This document shows, one piece after another, positions 15,323 to 24,595 of a stretch of 64,000 nt of DNA (the first letter of the stretch is position 1; each line of letters opens with the position of its first letter). The position numbers and the translations under genes were made by a program. A model generated the notes under the pieces. That model was not told the DNA's origin, did no database searches, and was given only the letters and a program-made list of their open reading frames with translations. The stretch spans positions 62,001 to 126,000 of the forward strand of contig NZ_JAGRPM010000038.1 of NCBI RefSeq assembly GCF_019449565.1, read 5' to 3'. This DNA comes from Rhodoblastus sp. (GTDB lineage Bacteria; Pseudomonadota; Alphaproteobacteria; Rhizobiales; Beijerinckiaceae).

Positions 15323-15976
15323 ATGAGCCAATTCACTTGCGTCCCGGCCGCCCGCGCCGCCGCCGAAGCGATTTACGATTTCGAAATTCCCGCGCAAAAG
15401 CCGTGGTCCCATATTGTGCGCAAGGGACAGGTTTTGCGCATTGTCGACAGCTATGGCCAGCAGGCCGTGGACACCCTGTTCTATCGCGCCGACGATTTCA
15501 GCGAGCGCTACAGCGCGCAGGACACATTGCGCGAACAGGGCTCGGCCTATGTCGTCGAAGGCACGGCTTTGATGTCGAACGAAGGCCGCGTGATGGCGCG
15601 CGTCGTCGCCAATACCGGCGGCGCCCATGACACGTCGGCGGGGGCCTGCTCTTGCGAGAGCAATACGGTGCGTTTCGGCCATCACGTCAAATACCAGCAC
15701 GCTTGCCGCGAGAATTTCGTGATGGAAGTGACGAAGCACGGCATGTCGAAACGCGATGTCGCGCCCAACATCAATTTCTTCATGAACGTGCCGGTCGAGC
15801 CCACCGGCAATCTGGCCATTGTCGACGGCGAGTCGAAACCCGGCGATTATGTCGAGCTGGTCGCGGAAATGGACATTCTCTGCGTCATTTCCAATTGCCC
15901 GCAAATCAACAACCCTTGCAACGGCTTCCATCCGACGCCGGTGCGGGTTCTGATCTGGGACGCTCCGGAGGCCTGA
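15323..15976 (+). CDS. DUF1989 protein, second carboxyguanidine deiminase subunit
   Basis: 217 residues from ATG 15323, placed five bases after AGGAGG (15312-15317); ATG 15320 is equally in frame. DUF1989 features: VRKGQVLRIVDSYGQQAVDT, a Cys-rich ACSCESNTVRFGHH stretch, ACRENFVMEVTKHGM and the C-terminal VISNCPQINNPCNGFHPTPV. Cys and His residues probably bind a metal. With the preceding paralogue it would turn carboxyguanidine into allophanate and ammonia. The stop abuts the carboxylase ATG at 15977. Confidence 0.87.
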   Translation: MSQFTCVPAARAAAEAIYDFEIPAQKPWSHIVRKGQVLRIVDSYGQQAVDTLFYRADDFSERYSAQDTLREQGSAYVVEGTALMSNEGRVMARVVANTGGAHDTSAGACSCESNTVRFGHHVKYQHACRENFVMEVTKHGMSKRDVAPNINFFMNVPVEPTGNLAIVDGESKPGDYVELVAEMDILCVISNCPQINNPCNGFHPTPVRVLIWDAPEA

Positions 15977-18900
15977 ATGTTCACGAAAGTCCTGATCGCC
16001 AACCGGGGCGAAATCGTCGGCCGGATCGCTCGAACCTTGTGCAAAATGGGCGTCAAGAGCGTCGCGGTCTATTCGGACGCCGACCGCTTCGCCCGGCCGG
16101 TTCTCGACGCCGACGAAGCTTTTCGGCTCGGCCCGGCGGCGGCGAACGAAAGCTATCTGCTGGCCGAGAAAATCATTGAAGCGTGCAAGCAGACCGGAGC
16201 GCAAGCGGTCCATCCCGGCTATGGCTTCCTGTCCGAAAATGTCGCTTTCGCCGAGCGTCTCGCGGCGGAAGGCATAAAATTCATCGGCCCGCGCCCGGAC
16301 CATTTGCGCGCCTTCGGCCTCAAGCACACGGCGCGCGAAATCGCGGAAAAGGCCGGCGCGCCGCTGCTGCCGGGCTCCGGCCTGCTCGACGATGTCGAGC
16401 AGGCGCTAAAGGAAGCCGAGCTTATTTCCTATCCGGTCATGCTGAAAAGCACGGCGGGCGGCGGCGGCATCGGCATGCAGCTCTGCGAAGGCCCGGAATC
16501 GCTGCGCGAAAAATTCGAGAGTGTGCGCCGCACCGCCAAGGCCGGCTTTGGCGACGCCCGGCTCTATCTGGAACGTTTCGTCGCTTTGGCGCGCCATGTC
16601 GAAGTGCAGATTTTCGGCGACGGCAAGGGCCGCGTCGTCGCGCTCGGCGAGCGCGATTGCTCGCTCCAGCGCCGCAATCAGAAAGTGGTCGAGGAGACCC
16701 CGCCGCCCGGGCTTTCCGACGCCATGCGCCGCCGCCTGCGCGAGGCGGCCGTCGCGCTGGGCCAGAACGTCAATTACGAATCCGCCGGCACGGTCGAATT
16801 CATTTATGACGTCGCGCGGCAGGACTTTTACTTTCTCGAAGTCAATACGCGCCTTCAGGTCGAGCATCCGGTGACCGAGGCTGTCTTCGGCGTTGATCTG
16901 GTGGAGTGGATGATCCGGCAGGCGGCAGGCGAAGACGTGCTGTCCGGAGCCGAAAAGCTGACGCCGCGGGGCGCGGCCATGGAAGCGCGCATTTATGCGG
17001 AAAATCCCTCGGCGGGTTTTCGCCCCAGCGCCGGGCTGCTGACCGACGTGGTCTTCCCGTCCGACGCCCGCGTCGACGGCTGGATCGAAAAGGGCGCCGA
17101 AGTCACGGCGAATTACGATCCGATGCTCGCCAAGATCATCGTCCATGGCGCGACTCGCGACGAGGCTCTGGCGAAATTGCGCGCGGCCCTGGCGCAAACC
17201 CGCATCGCCGGCATCGAGACCAACCTGTCCTATCTGCGCGCCATAGCCGGGTCTGATTTTTTCGCGCGCGGCGATGTGGCGACCAATGTGCTGCCGCATT
17301 TCGCGTTCCGTCCGCGCTCGCTCGACGTGTTGAGCCCCGGCGCGCAATCGACCATTCAGGAACTGCCCGGCCGCCTTGGCCTGTGGGACGTCGGGGTGCC
17401 TCCGAGCGGCCCGATGGACGAGAAGAGTTTTCGCCTCGCCAATCGAATCGTCGGCAATCCGGAAACCGCAGCGGCGCTGGAGCTGACCGCGCGCGGCCCG
17501 GTCCTGCGCTTCAATGTCGACACCCTGTTCGCTTTGGTCGGCGCCCGGATGAGGGCTCGGCTGGACGGCGTCGAAATCCCCAATAATGCGCCGGTCGAGG
17601 CCCAGGCTGGACAGGTGCTTGAACTCGGCGCCGTGGACGGACCCGGCCTGCGCGCCTATCTTGCCGTTCGCGGCGGCTTCGACGCCCCCTTGTTCCTCGG
17701 TTCGCGCGCGACCTTCACGCTCGGCGGCTTCGGCGGCCACGCCACCGGCGCCCTGAAGGCTGGCGACGTTCTCCATCTCGCCGACGCGCCGGCGGGCGAA
17801 GCGCGGGCGCTGGCGCCTGAGGACGCGCCGCCGCTGACCCACGACTGGCGTTTGTCGGTGGTCTATGGCCCGCATGGCGCGCCGGACTTCTTCCTCGACG
17901 AGGATATAGAGACCCTGTTCTCGTCCGAATATGAGGTCCATTTCAACTCGGCGCGCACCGGCGTGCGCCTCGTCGGCCCCAAGCCGACCTGGGCGCGTCG
18001 CGACGGCGGCGAAGCCGGCCTCCATCCGTCCAATATTCACGACAACGCCTACGCCATCGGCTCGATCGACTTCACGGGCGACATGCCGATCATTCTCGGC
18101 CCCGACGGTCCGAGTCTCGGGGGGTTCGTCTGTCCGGCGGTCACCGCCCGCGAGGATATGTGGAAGCTCGGCCAGCTCAAGCCCGGCGACAAATTGCGTT
18201 TCATCGCGGTCAAGCGCGACGCCGATCCGATCACGGGGCCGACCGTTTTGCGCGCGCCGGAGGAGCTCGGTTCGCCGATCGTCGGGCGCAATGAGCAAGG
18301 CCCGACGCCGGTGGTCTATCGCCGGAGCGGCGACGATAATCTGCTGGTCGAATATGGGTCGATGAGCCTCGACATCGGCTCGCGCATGCGGGTCGGCCTG
18401 CTGGCCGATGCTGTGCGACATGCGAAACTCCCCGGCCTGATCGACATGACGCCGGGCATACGCTCGCTGCAAATTCACTATGACGGAACGGCTCTGTCGC
18501 GGCCGAAACTGCTCGACGCCTTGCGCGAGATTGAAGCCTCGCTGCCTTCGATCGAGCAGATGAAGGCGCCGAGCCGGATCGTCCGCCTGCCCTTGTCGTG
18601 GAACGATCCGCAGGCCGAACTGGCGATGCGCAAATATCAAGACTTGGTGCGCCCCAACGCCCCCTGGTGTCCGTCGAATATCGAGTTCATCCGCCGCATC
18701 AACGGCCTCGACGACGAGGCGGCGGTCAAGGAGATCATTTTCGACGCCTCCTACCTCGTCCTCGGCCTGGGCGACGTCTACCTCGGCGCGCCGGTCGCGA
18801 CGCCGGTCGATCCGCGCCATCGGCTCGTCACCACCAAATACAATCCTGCCCGCACCTGGACTCCGGAAAACGCGGTCGGCATCGGCGGCGCCTATATGTG

Positions 18901-19522
18901 CGTCTATGGCATGGAAGGGCCCGGCGGCTACCAATTGTTCGGCCGCACCATCCAGATGTGGAACTCCTGGCGCAGCACCAGGGAATTCGCGCCGGGCGCG
19001 CCATGGCTGCTGCGCTTCTTCGACCAGATCCGCTTCTTCCCGGTCAGCGCCGAGGAATTGCTGGAGGCGCGCGCCGCCTTCCCGCATGGCGCATTTCCGC
19101 TGGAAATCGAGGAGACGGAATTTTCCTACGCCGATTATCAGGCCTTTCTCGCGCGCGAGGCCGGCGGCATTGCGGCCTTCAAGAACCGGCAGCAAGCGGC
19201 GTTTGAAGCCGAGCGCCAGCGCTGGCGCGACCAGAAAATTGACGAGGCGCCGCTTGACGACGCGGCGGCCGCGCTCGGCTCCGGCGGCGAGGTTCCCGAC
19301 GGCTGCATCGGCCAATTTTCGGAGGCGCCAGGCAATGTCTGGAAACTGATGGTCGAGGAAGGCGCCCATGTCGAAATCGGCCAGCCGCTCGTGATCATCG
19401 AATCGATGAAAATGGAAATTTCGATCGCCGCGACCGCCCGCGGAATTGTCCGCGCCATACAGGCCAAACCCGGCCAGACCCTGCGCGCCGGCGACATCGT
19501 CTGCGCCCTGGAGGAAGTGTGA
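15977..19522 (+). CDS. Biotin-dependent urea/guanidine carboxylase
   Basis: 1181 residues. Biotin carboxylase domains at ~1-450 (start FTKVLIANRGEIVGRIARTL; Gly-rich ATP loop STAGGGGIGMQ; FLEVNTRLQVEHPVTEAVFG). The carboxyltransferase part follows, with the KipA/KipI-like pair at ~470-780 (PGRLGLWDVGVPPSGPMDEK; VYGPHGAPDFF) and ~790-1050. The C-terminal biotinyl domain carries Lys1145 in ESMKMEIS. In yeast the related enzyme carboxylates urea. Under a guanidine-I riboswitch and with the DUF1989 pair, the physiological substrate is more likely guanidine, giving carboxyguanidine. Specificity needs the active-site residue check given in the findings. Stop and next start share TGATG. Confidence 0.93.
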   Translation: MFTKVLIANRGEIVGRIARTLCKMGVKSVAVYSDADRFARPVLDADEAFRLGPAAANESYLLAEKIIEACKQTGAQAVHPGYGFLSENVAFAERLAAEGIKFIGPRPDHLRAFGLKHTAREIAEKAGAPLLPGSGLLDDVEQALKEAELISYPVMLKSTAGGGGIGMQLCEGPESLREKFESVRRTAKAGFGDARLYLERFVALARHVEVQIFGDGKGRVVALGERDCSLQRRNQKVVEETPPPGLSDAMRRRLREAAVALGQNVNYESAGTVEFIYDVARQDFYFLEVNTRLQVEHPVTEAVFGVDLVEWMIRQAAGEDVLSGAEKLTPRGAAMEARIYAENPSAGFRPSAGLLTDVVFPSDARVDGWIEKGAEVTANYDPMLAKIIVHGATRDEALAKLRAALAQTRIAGIETNLSYLRAIAGSDFFARGDVATNVLPHFAFRPRSLDVLSPGAQSTIQELPGRLGLWDVGVPPSGPMDEKSFRLANRIVGNPETAAALELTARGPVLRFNVDTLFALVGARMRARLDGVEIPNNAPVEAQAGQVLELGAVDGPGLRAYLAVRGGFDAPLFLGSRATFTLGGFGGHATGALKAGDVLHLADAPAGEARALAPEDAPPLTHDWRLSVVYGPHGAPDFFLDEDIETLFSSEYEVHFNSARTGVRLVGPKPTWARRDGGEAGLHPSNIHDNAYAIGSIDFTGDMPIILGPDGPSLGGFVCPAVTAREDMWKLGQLKPGDKLRFIAVKRDADPITGPTVLRAPEELGSPIVGRNEQGPTPVVYRRSGDDNLLVEYGSMSLDIGSRMRVGLLADAVRHAKLPGLIDMTPGIRSLQIHYDGTALSRPKLLDALREIEASLPSIEQMKAPSRIVRLPLSWNDPQAELAMRKYQDLVRPNAPWCPSNIEFIRRINGLDDEAAVKEIIFDASYLVLGLGDVYLGAPVATPVDPRHRLVTTKYNPARTWTPENAVGIGGAYMCVYGMEGPGGYQLFGRTIQMWNSWRSTREFAPGAPWLLRFFDQIRFFPVSAEELLEARAAFPHGAFPLEIEETEFSYADYQAFLAREAGGIAAFKNRQQAAFEAERQRWRDQKIDEAPLDDAAAALGSGGEVPDGCIGQFSEAPGNVWKLMVEEGAHVEIGQPLVIIESMKMEISIAATARGIVRAIQAKPGQTLRAGDIVCALEEV

Positions 19523-21309
19523 TGCCCGCTCTGTTCACGCTCGACGCCTTGCGCGACCGTTACGCGGCGCGACCCGAAGACGTCCTCGATGTGGTCGAGG
19601 ACGTGCTGGCGCGGATCGCCGCGAGCCGCGATCCGGCGATCTTCATTTCCCGCGTCGCTCCAGAAGAGCTGCGCGCCGCCGCCCGCGACCTGCTCACCCG
19701 CGCGCCCGATCCGGCGCGCCTGCCGCTATGGGGCGCTCCTTTTGTGGTCAAGGATAATATTGACGTCTCGGGAAGCGAGACCACCGCTGGCTGCCCGGCC
19801 TATGCCTATCGCGCCGAAGCCGATGCGACGGTGGTGGAAAAGCTGAAGGCGGCGGGCGCGCTTCTGGTCGGCAAGACCAATCTCGACCAATTCGCAACTG
19901 GCCTCAACGGCACGCGCTCGCCCTACGGCGCGCCGCGCTCGGTCTTCAACGCCGATTACGTGTCGGGCGGGTCAAGCTCTGGCTCGGCGGTGGCGGTTGC
20001 CTCCGGCCTGGTCGCCTTTTCGCTCGGCACCGACACCGCCGGATCGGGCCGGGTGCCTGCGGCGTTCAACAACATAGTCGGGATCAAGCCGACGCCGGGC
20101 CTCATCAGCGCGGCAGGCGTTGTTCCCGCCTGCCGCAGCCTCGACTGCGTCAATGTCTTCACCGCAAGCGTCGCCGATGGCGTCATGGTGCGGCGAGTCC
20201 TTGATGGGTTCGACGCCCGCGACGCTTATTCGGTTCCCCCGGCGCCAAAAGGCCTGCCGCCCAGGCCGCGCGTCGGCGTCCTGGCGGCCAAGGATCGTGA
20301 ATTCTACGGCGACGCCGAAAGCGCGGCTCTATACCAGCAGGCGATCGCGCGCGCCGAAACGCTCGGCTGGGCGACTGTCGAATTCGATTACGCGCCGTTT
20401 CTGGCCATCGCCTCGCTCCTTTATGAAGGGCCGTGGCTCGCCGAACGCCTGGCGGCGATCGAGCCTTTCCTCCACGCCCAGCCGGAAGCGCTCGATCCGA
20501 CGGTGCGCGGCCTGATCGAACAGGCGCGCAAATTCACCGCCGCCGACGCCTTTCGCGGCCAATATCGCCTGAAAGCCCTGCTGCTCGAGGCTGAAACGGA
20601 AATAAAAAAATGCGATTTCCTGCTGCTGCCGACCTCGCCGACGATCTACAAGGTCGAGGCGATGCTTGCCGATCCGGTGCGGCTTAACGCCCATTTCGGC
20701 CGCTACACCAATTTCGTGAATTTCTGCCGCATGGCGGCGATCGCCGTGCCTTCCGGCTTTCGCGCCGATGGACTGCCATTCGGCGTGACGCTGATCGCGC
20801 CGGGCCAATGCGACGACGCCCTGGCGCCCTTCGCCGCCGCCTTTCATGACGCCACGGGCTGCGGTTCGGGAGCGGCGAAAGAGCCGGTCCCGGCGAAGGT
20901 TGCGCCGGTTGCCGACGGGCGGATCGAGATTGTCGTGGTGGGCGCGCATCTCACGGGCCAGCCGCTGAATGGACAACTGACCGACGGCGGCGGCTTTCTG
21001 GTTGAATCCACGCGCACGGCTGGCGATTACCGCCTGTTCGTTCTGCCCAACTCGACGCCCGCCAAACCCGGCCTCATCCGCGAACCCGGATTTTCCGGAG
21101 CGGGACTGGAGGTCGAGGTTTGGTCGCTTCCGGCGGATTCCTTCGGTCGTTTCGTCAACGGCATCCCTGCCCCGCTCGGCGTCGGCAAAGTCACGCTGGC
21201 CAGCGGCCGCGTCGCGACCGGCTTCCTTTGCGAAGCCCACGCCCTGCGCGGCGCGCGGGAAATCACCGAACTCGGCGGCTGGCGCGCCTATCTCGCCACG
21301 CTGGCCTGA
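19522..21309 (+). CDS. atzF: Allophanate hydrolase
   Basis: 595 residues from ATG 19522, overlapping the carboxylase stop; GTG 19519 is also possible. The N-terminal ~440 residues are an amidase-signature domain: catalytic Lys in FVVKDNIDVSG, Gly/Ser-rich GGSSSGSAVAVASG and nucleophile region LGTDTAGSGRVPAAFNN. The C-terminal ~160 residues form the allophanate-hydrolase domain (VVVGAHLTGQPLNGQL; FVNGIPAPLGVGKVTL). It splits allophanate to two ammonia and two CO2, the last step of the pathway. Full length agrees with bifunctional-domain AtzF/DUR1-like enzymes. Confidence 0.93.
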   Translation: MPALFTLDALRDRYAARPEDVLDVVEDVLARIAASRDPAIFISRVAPEELRAAARDLLTRAPDPARLPLWGAPFVVKDNIDVSGSETTAGCPAYAYRAEADATVVEKLKAAGALLVGKTNLDQFATGLNGTRSPYGAPRSVFNADYVSGGSSSGSAVAVASGLVAFSLGTDTAGSGRVPAAFNNIVGIKPTPGLISAAGVVPACRSLDCVNVFTASVADGVMVRRVLDGFDARDAYSVPPAPKGLPPRPRVGVLAAKDREFYGDAESAALYQQAIARAETLGWATVEFDYAPFLAIASLLYEGPWLAERLAAIEPFLHAQPEALDPTVRGLIEQARKFTAADAFRGQYRLKALLLEAETEIKKCDFLLLPTSPTIYKVEAMLADPVRLNAHFGRYTNFVNFCRMAAIAVPSGFRADGLPFGVTLIAPGQCDDALAPFAAAFHDATGCGSGAAKEPVPAKVAPVADGRIEIVVVGAHLTGQPLNGQLTDGGGFLVESTRTAGDYRLFVLPNSTPAKPGLIREPGFSGAGLEVEVWSLPADSFGRFVNGIPAPLGVGKVTLASGRVATGFLCEAHALRGAREITELGGWRAYLATLA

Positions 21310-21338
21310 GAACCAAGCAGCAGGTGCGCGGCGAAAGG

Positions 21339-22238
21339 TCATGCGCCGCCGATGCTGTTCCACAGTTCGTCGGCGGCGCGATTGCGGCATTCAAGCGACC
21401 GGAACAGCCTAATCTCGAGCGGAATGTCGAACTGTTCGGGACCAGCGCGGACGAGACGTCGGCGGGCCATATCCTCATTGGCCAGAGTTTGCGGCAACCA
21501 GGCGACCCCGTGACCCTCGCGCGCCATCGTCATCAAGGTGGCGGCGAGGTGAGAGGTGAAGCCGGTCTCGACGTGAAAGATTTCACTCGTTCCCGTGGGA
21601 TGCGCCGCCAGGATTCGGCCCAGGCCCGAGGCGTGGCTATAGGCGAGTCGCCGCGTCGGCCGCTCTGGCGTTCCGGGCAATGGCCAAGTCGGATGACCCT
21701 CGCCGTCAGGCGCGCACAATGGGACCAGCATGTCGTCGCCGACATGGACGCTTGGAAAGCGTTCGGCGTCGAATCGCGTCGGCGCTTCGCGGTGCGCGTG
21801 GCACAACAGGAAATGCGCCTCGCCGCCGAGCATGATCTCTTCGCAGGCTTCCATGCTGTCGGAGACGAGATTGAGTGCGCCGAAAGCCTCGAAGCGCATG
21901 TGCTTACGGATCCAGCCCGGAAAGAACGTGAAGGATAGCGCATGGGTCGCGGCGATCGACAGGGATAGCGTCTCCCTCTCGTCCACGGCGCGGGTGTCGC
22001 GCCTGATCCGGTTCAGATTGCGCAACAGGTCGGAGGCAAGCGGCTGGAAATAAAGCCCCGCCGGAGTCGGGACCGCTCCTTGCGCGCCACGCACGAAAAG
22101 CGGCGCGCCGATCCAGTCTTCAAGCGCGCGAATGCGCCGGCTGAAGGCGGGTTGCGTCACATTGCGGGCGTCGGCGGCGCGCGAAAAATTTCTCAGCTCC
22201 GCCAAAGCCAGAAAATCCTTGAGCCAGTCGAGTTCCAT
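21339..22238 (-). CDS. LysR-family transcriptional regulator
   Basis: 299 residues from ATG 22238 (MELDWLKDFLAL); the frame extends 18 codons upstream but the HTH domain fixes this start. The winged HTH is at ~3-62 (RNFSRAADARNVTQPAFSRR then IRALEDWIGAPLFVR). The co-inducer domain follows at ~90-295. It is convergent with the guanidine operon and divergent from the tartrate dehydratase gene, with 163 bases between, the classic layout of a LysR protein that controls its divergent neighbour. It may sense D-tartrate or a product (inference). Confidence 0.92.
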   Translation of the reverse strand: MELDWLKDFLALAELRNFSRAADARNVTQPAFSRRIRALEDWIGAPLFVRGAQGAVPTPAGLYFQPLASDLLRNLNRIRRDTRAVDERETLSLSIAATHALSFTFFPGWIRKHMRFEAFGALNLVSDSMEACEEIMLGGEAHFLLCHAHREAPTRFDAERFPSVHVGDDMLVPLCAPDGEGHPTWPLPGTPERPTRRLAYSHASGLGRILAAHPTGTSEIFHVETGFTSHLAATLMTMAREGHGVAWLPQTLANEDMARRRLVRAGPEQFDIPLEIRLFRSLECRNRAADELWNSIGGA

Positions 22239-22349
22239 AAATCGAAATCGCGCCCCATGCCGTTCGCGCATGACCTGAACCGAACATGGCATTGGCCCTG
22301 AAGGGGTGTCCAGAATTAACTGATCTCCAAGCTCGCTACCTAGGCAACC

Positions 22350-22372
22350 GGCGGCAGGCGCGGCCTGCCGCC
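22350..22372. other. Perfect hairpin in tarD leader
   Basis: 10-bp GC-only-ended stem GGCGGCAGGC (22350-22359) / GCCTGCCGCC (22363-22372) with a 3-base loop, 29 bases before the tarD start. There is no T-run after it. It could be an mRNA element or, as DNA, a dyad bound by the LysR protein. Confidence 0.4.
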
Positions 22373-22401
22373 ATCCAAGTCAACATCCAAAGGGGACCAA
22401 T

Positions 22402-23565
22402 ATGCGTATCGTTGATGTCTGCGAAATCACCAAGCCAATCTCCTCCCCCATCCGCAACGCCTATATCGACTTTTCGAAAATGACCGCGAGCCTCGTCGCC
22501 ATCGTCACCGACGTGGTCAAGGACGGGCGCCGGGTGGTTGGCTATGGCTTCAACTCGAACGGACGCTATGGACAAGGTGGCCTCATCCGCGAGCGCTTCC
22601 GCAACCGCATCCTGGAGGCCGAGCCCGCGAGCCTGCTCAATGAGGCCGGCGACAACCTCGACCCTCACAAGATCTGGGCGGCGATGATGACCAATGAAAA
22701 GCCGGGCGGTCACGGCGAGCGCTCGGTCGCGGTCGGCACGCTCGACATGGCGATCTGGGACGCCACGGCGAAGATCGCCGGCAAGCCGCTGTTTCGCATG
22801 CTCGCCGAGCAGAAGGGCCGCGAGGCCAATCCGCGCGTCTTCGTCTATGCGGCTGGCGGCTACTATTATCCCGGCAAGGACGACACCGCCCTGCGCGCTG
22901 AAATGCGTGGCTACCTCGATCGCGGCTATAACGTCGTCAAGATGAAGATCGGCGGCGCGCCGATCAAGGAAGATCAACGACGCATCGAGGCGGTGCTTGC
23001 CGAAATCGGGAACCAGGCGCAGCTCGCGGTGGATGTGAACGGCCGCTTCGACCTTGAGACCGGCATCGCTTACGCCAAGATGCTGCGCCAGTATCCGCTG
23101 TTCTGGTACGAAGAGGTCGGCGATCCGCTCGACTATGCCTTGCAGGCAGCGTTGTCCGAATTCTATCCCGGTCCCATGGCGACCGGCGAGAACCTGTTCT
23201 CGCATCAGGACGCGCGCAACCTCTTGCGCTATGGCGGCATGCGGCCCGATCGCGATTACCTCCAGTTCGACTGCGCCCTGTCCTATGGCCTGGTCGAATA
23301 TTTGCGCACCCTCGATGTCCTCGATCAATTCGGCTGGTCGCCATCCCGCTGCATCCCGCATGGCGGCCAACAGATGTCGCTCAACATCGCGGCGGGCCTC
23401 GGCCTCGGCGGCAATGAGAGCTATCCCGACCTGTTCCAGCCCTATGGCGGATTCCCTGATGGCGTGAAGGTCGAGAATGGCCATATCGTCATGCCGGAGC
23501 TTCCGGGCATTGGTTTCGAGGGCAAGTCTGATCTCGTCAAGGTCATGCGTGAACTGGCGGAATAA
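22402..23565 (+). CDS. tarD: D(-)-tartrate dehydratase, enolase superfamily
   Basis: 387 residues closely resembling the characterised Bradyrhizobium D-tartrate dehydratase throughout. It has the capping domain with ITKPISSPIRNAYIDFSKM and NSNGRYGQGGLIRERF, the substrate-lid NEKPGGHGERSVAVGTLDMA, the catalytic KMK base at the end of strand 2 (YNVVKMKIGG), metal ligands Asp (LAVDVNGRF), Glu (WYEEVGDPLD) and Glu (ATGENLFS), and a His in SRCIPHGGQQMS. It dehydrates D-tartrate to oxaloacetate with Mg2+ in the cytoplasm. ATG 22402 is preceded by AAAGGGG. Probably controlled by the divergent LysR gene. Confidence 0.92.
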   Translation: MRIVDVCEITKPISSPIRNAYIDFSKMTASLVAIVTDVVKDGRRVVGYGFNSNGRYGQGGLIRERFRNRILEAEPASLLNEAGDNLDPHKIWAAMMTNEKPGGHGERSVAVGTLDMAIWDATAKIAGKPLFRMLAEQKGREANPRVFVYAAGGYYYPGKDDTALRAEMRGYLDRGYNVVKMKIGGAPIKEDQRRIEAVLAEIGNQAQLAVDVNGRFDLETGIAYAKMLRQYPLFWYEEVGDPLDYALQAALSEFYPGPMATGENLFSHQDARNLLRYGGMRPDRDYLQFDCALSYGLVEYLRTLDVLDQFGWSPSRCIPHGGQQMSLNIAAGLGLGGNESYPDLFQPYGGFPDGVKVENGHIVMPELPGIGFEGKSDLVKVMRELAE

Positions 23566-23610
23566 ACCAGTTCAATATTCAACCGCCGCGACGAGCAAGT
23601 GAACGCCGAG

Positions 23611-24507
23611 TCAGACCGCGACGTCCGCCGCAATATGCGGATGCGGATCATAGCCATCGACTTCGAAATCATCGATCCCGTAGTCGTCGATGCTCGCCGC
23701 GCGACGCTTGAGAATCAACTTTGGAAACGGCCGGGGCTCGCGGGTTAGTTGCAGCCGAGCCTGATCCAGATGGTTCAGATAGAGATGAACGTCGCCGCCG
23801 ACCCAGACAAATTCGCCTAGCTCCAGATCGCATTGCTGCGCGATCATCGCCTGAAGCGCGACGCCAGCGGCCCAGTTGAAGGGGTTCCCGAGCAGTACGT
23901 CCACGCTGCGCTGGAACAAGAGGCAGGAGAGCTTATCCTTGGATACGTGAAACTGATAAACCATGTGGCAGGGCGGCAGGGCCATCTGATCGATTTCCGC
24001 GACGTTCCAGCCGTGGAACAAAATGCGCCGGCTCGTCGGGTTGTTCTTCAAGGCGTCGATCACACCCGCGATCTGGTCGAATTCGCGGCCGTCCGGCCCC
24101 TGCCAACGGCGCCATTGCTTGCCATAGACCGGCCCCAGATCGCCCCAGCGCGCGGCGAAGGCGTCGTCTTCGACGATGCGTTTCTCGAAAACGTCCTGGC
24201 TCACGTTCTCGCCGGTTTCCTTGCGATAGCGGGCGAGCGGCCAATCCGTCCAGATCCGCACATTTTCCTTGAGCAGCGCCTGAATATTGGTCTTGCCCGT
24301 CAGAAACCACAGCATCTCCTTGATCGCGGTTTTCCAGTACACCCGCTTGGTCGTCAGGATCGGCGCATAAGACCCGACATCGAAGCGCGCCATCGCGCCG
24401 AAAATCGAAAGCGTGCCGACGCCGGTCCGGTCAATGCGTCGATCGCCATGCTCCAGAACCTGCTGGAGCAGTTCGAGATATTGATATTCGGGGTGGCGGT
24501 TCAACAT
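23611..24507 (-). CDS. thyA: Thymidylate synthase ThyA
   Basis: 298 residues, a little longer than E. coli ThyA (264) because of an insert after residue 90. Catalytic Cys180 in LPPCHMVYQFHV, phosphate-binding Arg pairs (RRIDRTGVGT near 24-33; PTSRRILFHGWN), CLLFQRSVDVLLGNPFNWA, and the C-terminal HPHIAADVAV ending in the mobile valine. It makes dTMP from dUMP with methylene-tetrahydrofolate. The usual partner folA (dihydrofolate reductase) is not next to it. A DUF2189 membrane gene lies upstream on the same strand, 88 bases away. Confidence 0.95.
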   Translation of the reverse strand: MLNRHPEYQYLELLQQVLEHGDRRIDRTGVGTLSIFGAMARFDVGSYAPILTTKRVYWKTAIKEMLWFLTGKTNIQALLKENVRIWTDWPLARYRKETGENVSQDVFEKRIVEDDAFAARWGDLGPVYGKQWRRWQGPDGREFDQIAGVIDALKNNPTSRRILFHGWNVAEIDQMALPPCHMVYQFHVSKDKLSCLLFQRSVDVLLGNPFNWAAGVALQAMIAQQCDLELGEFVWVGGDVHLYLNHLDQARLQLTREPRPFPKLILKRRAASIDDYGIDDFEVDGYDPHPHIAADVAV

Positions 24508-24595
24508 GCGTCACTCACTTCCATCGGCGCACGCGGCCGAGGCTCCGCCGTTTCGGACCGGCAGTTTAGCGATTCGGCGCGCCGAGGAAACCCGC

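Noticed and set aside
16406-19369. 987-residue antisense frame under the carboxylase
   Set aside because: Low-complexity Arg/Ala/Gly/Glu-rich translation with no domain, opposite a full-length conserved enzyme; an artefact of GC-rich codon use.
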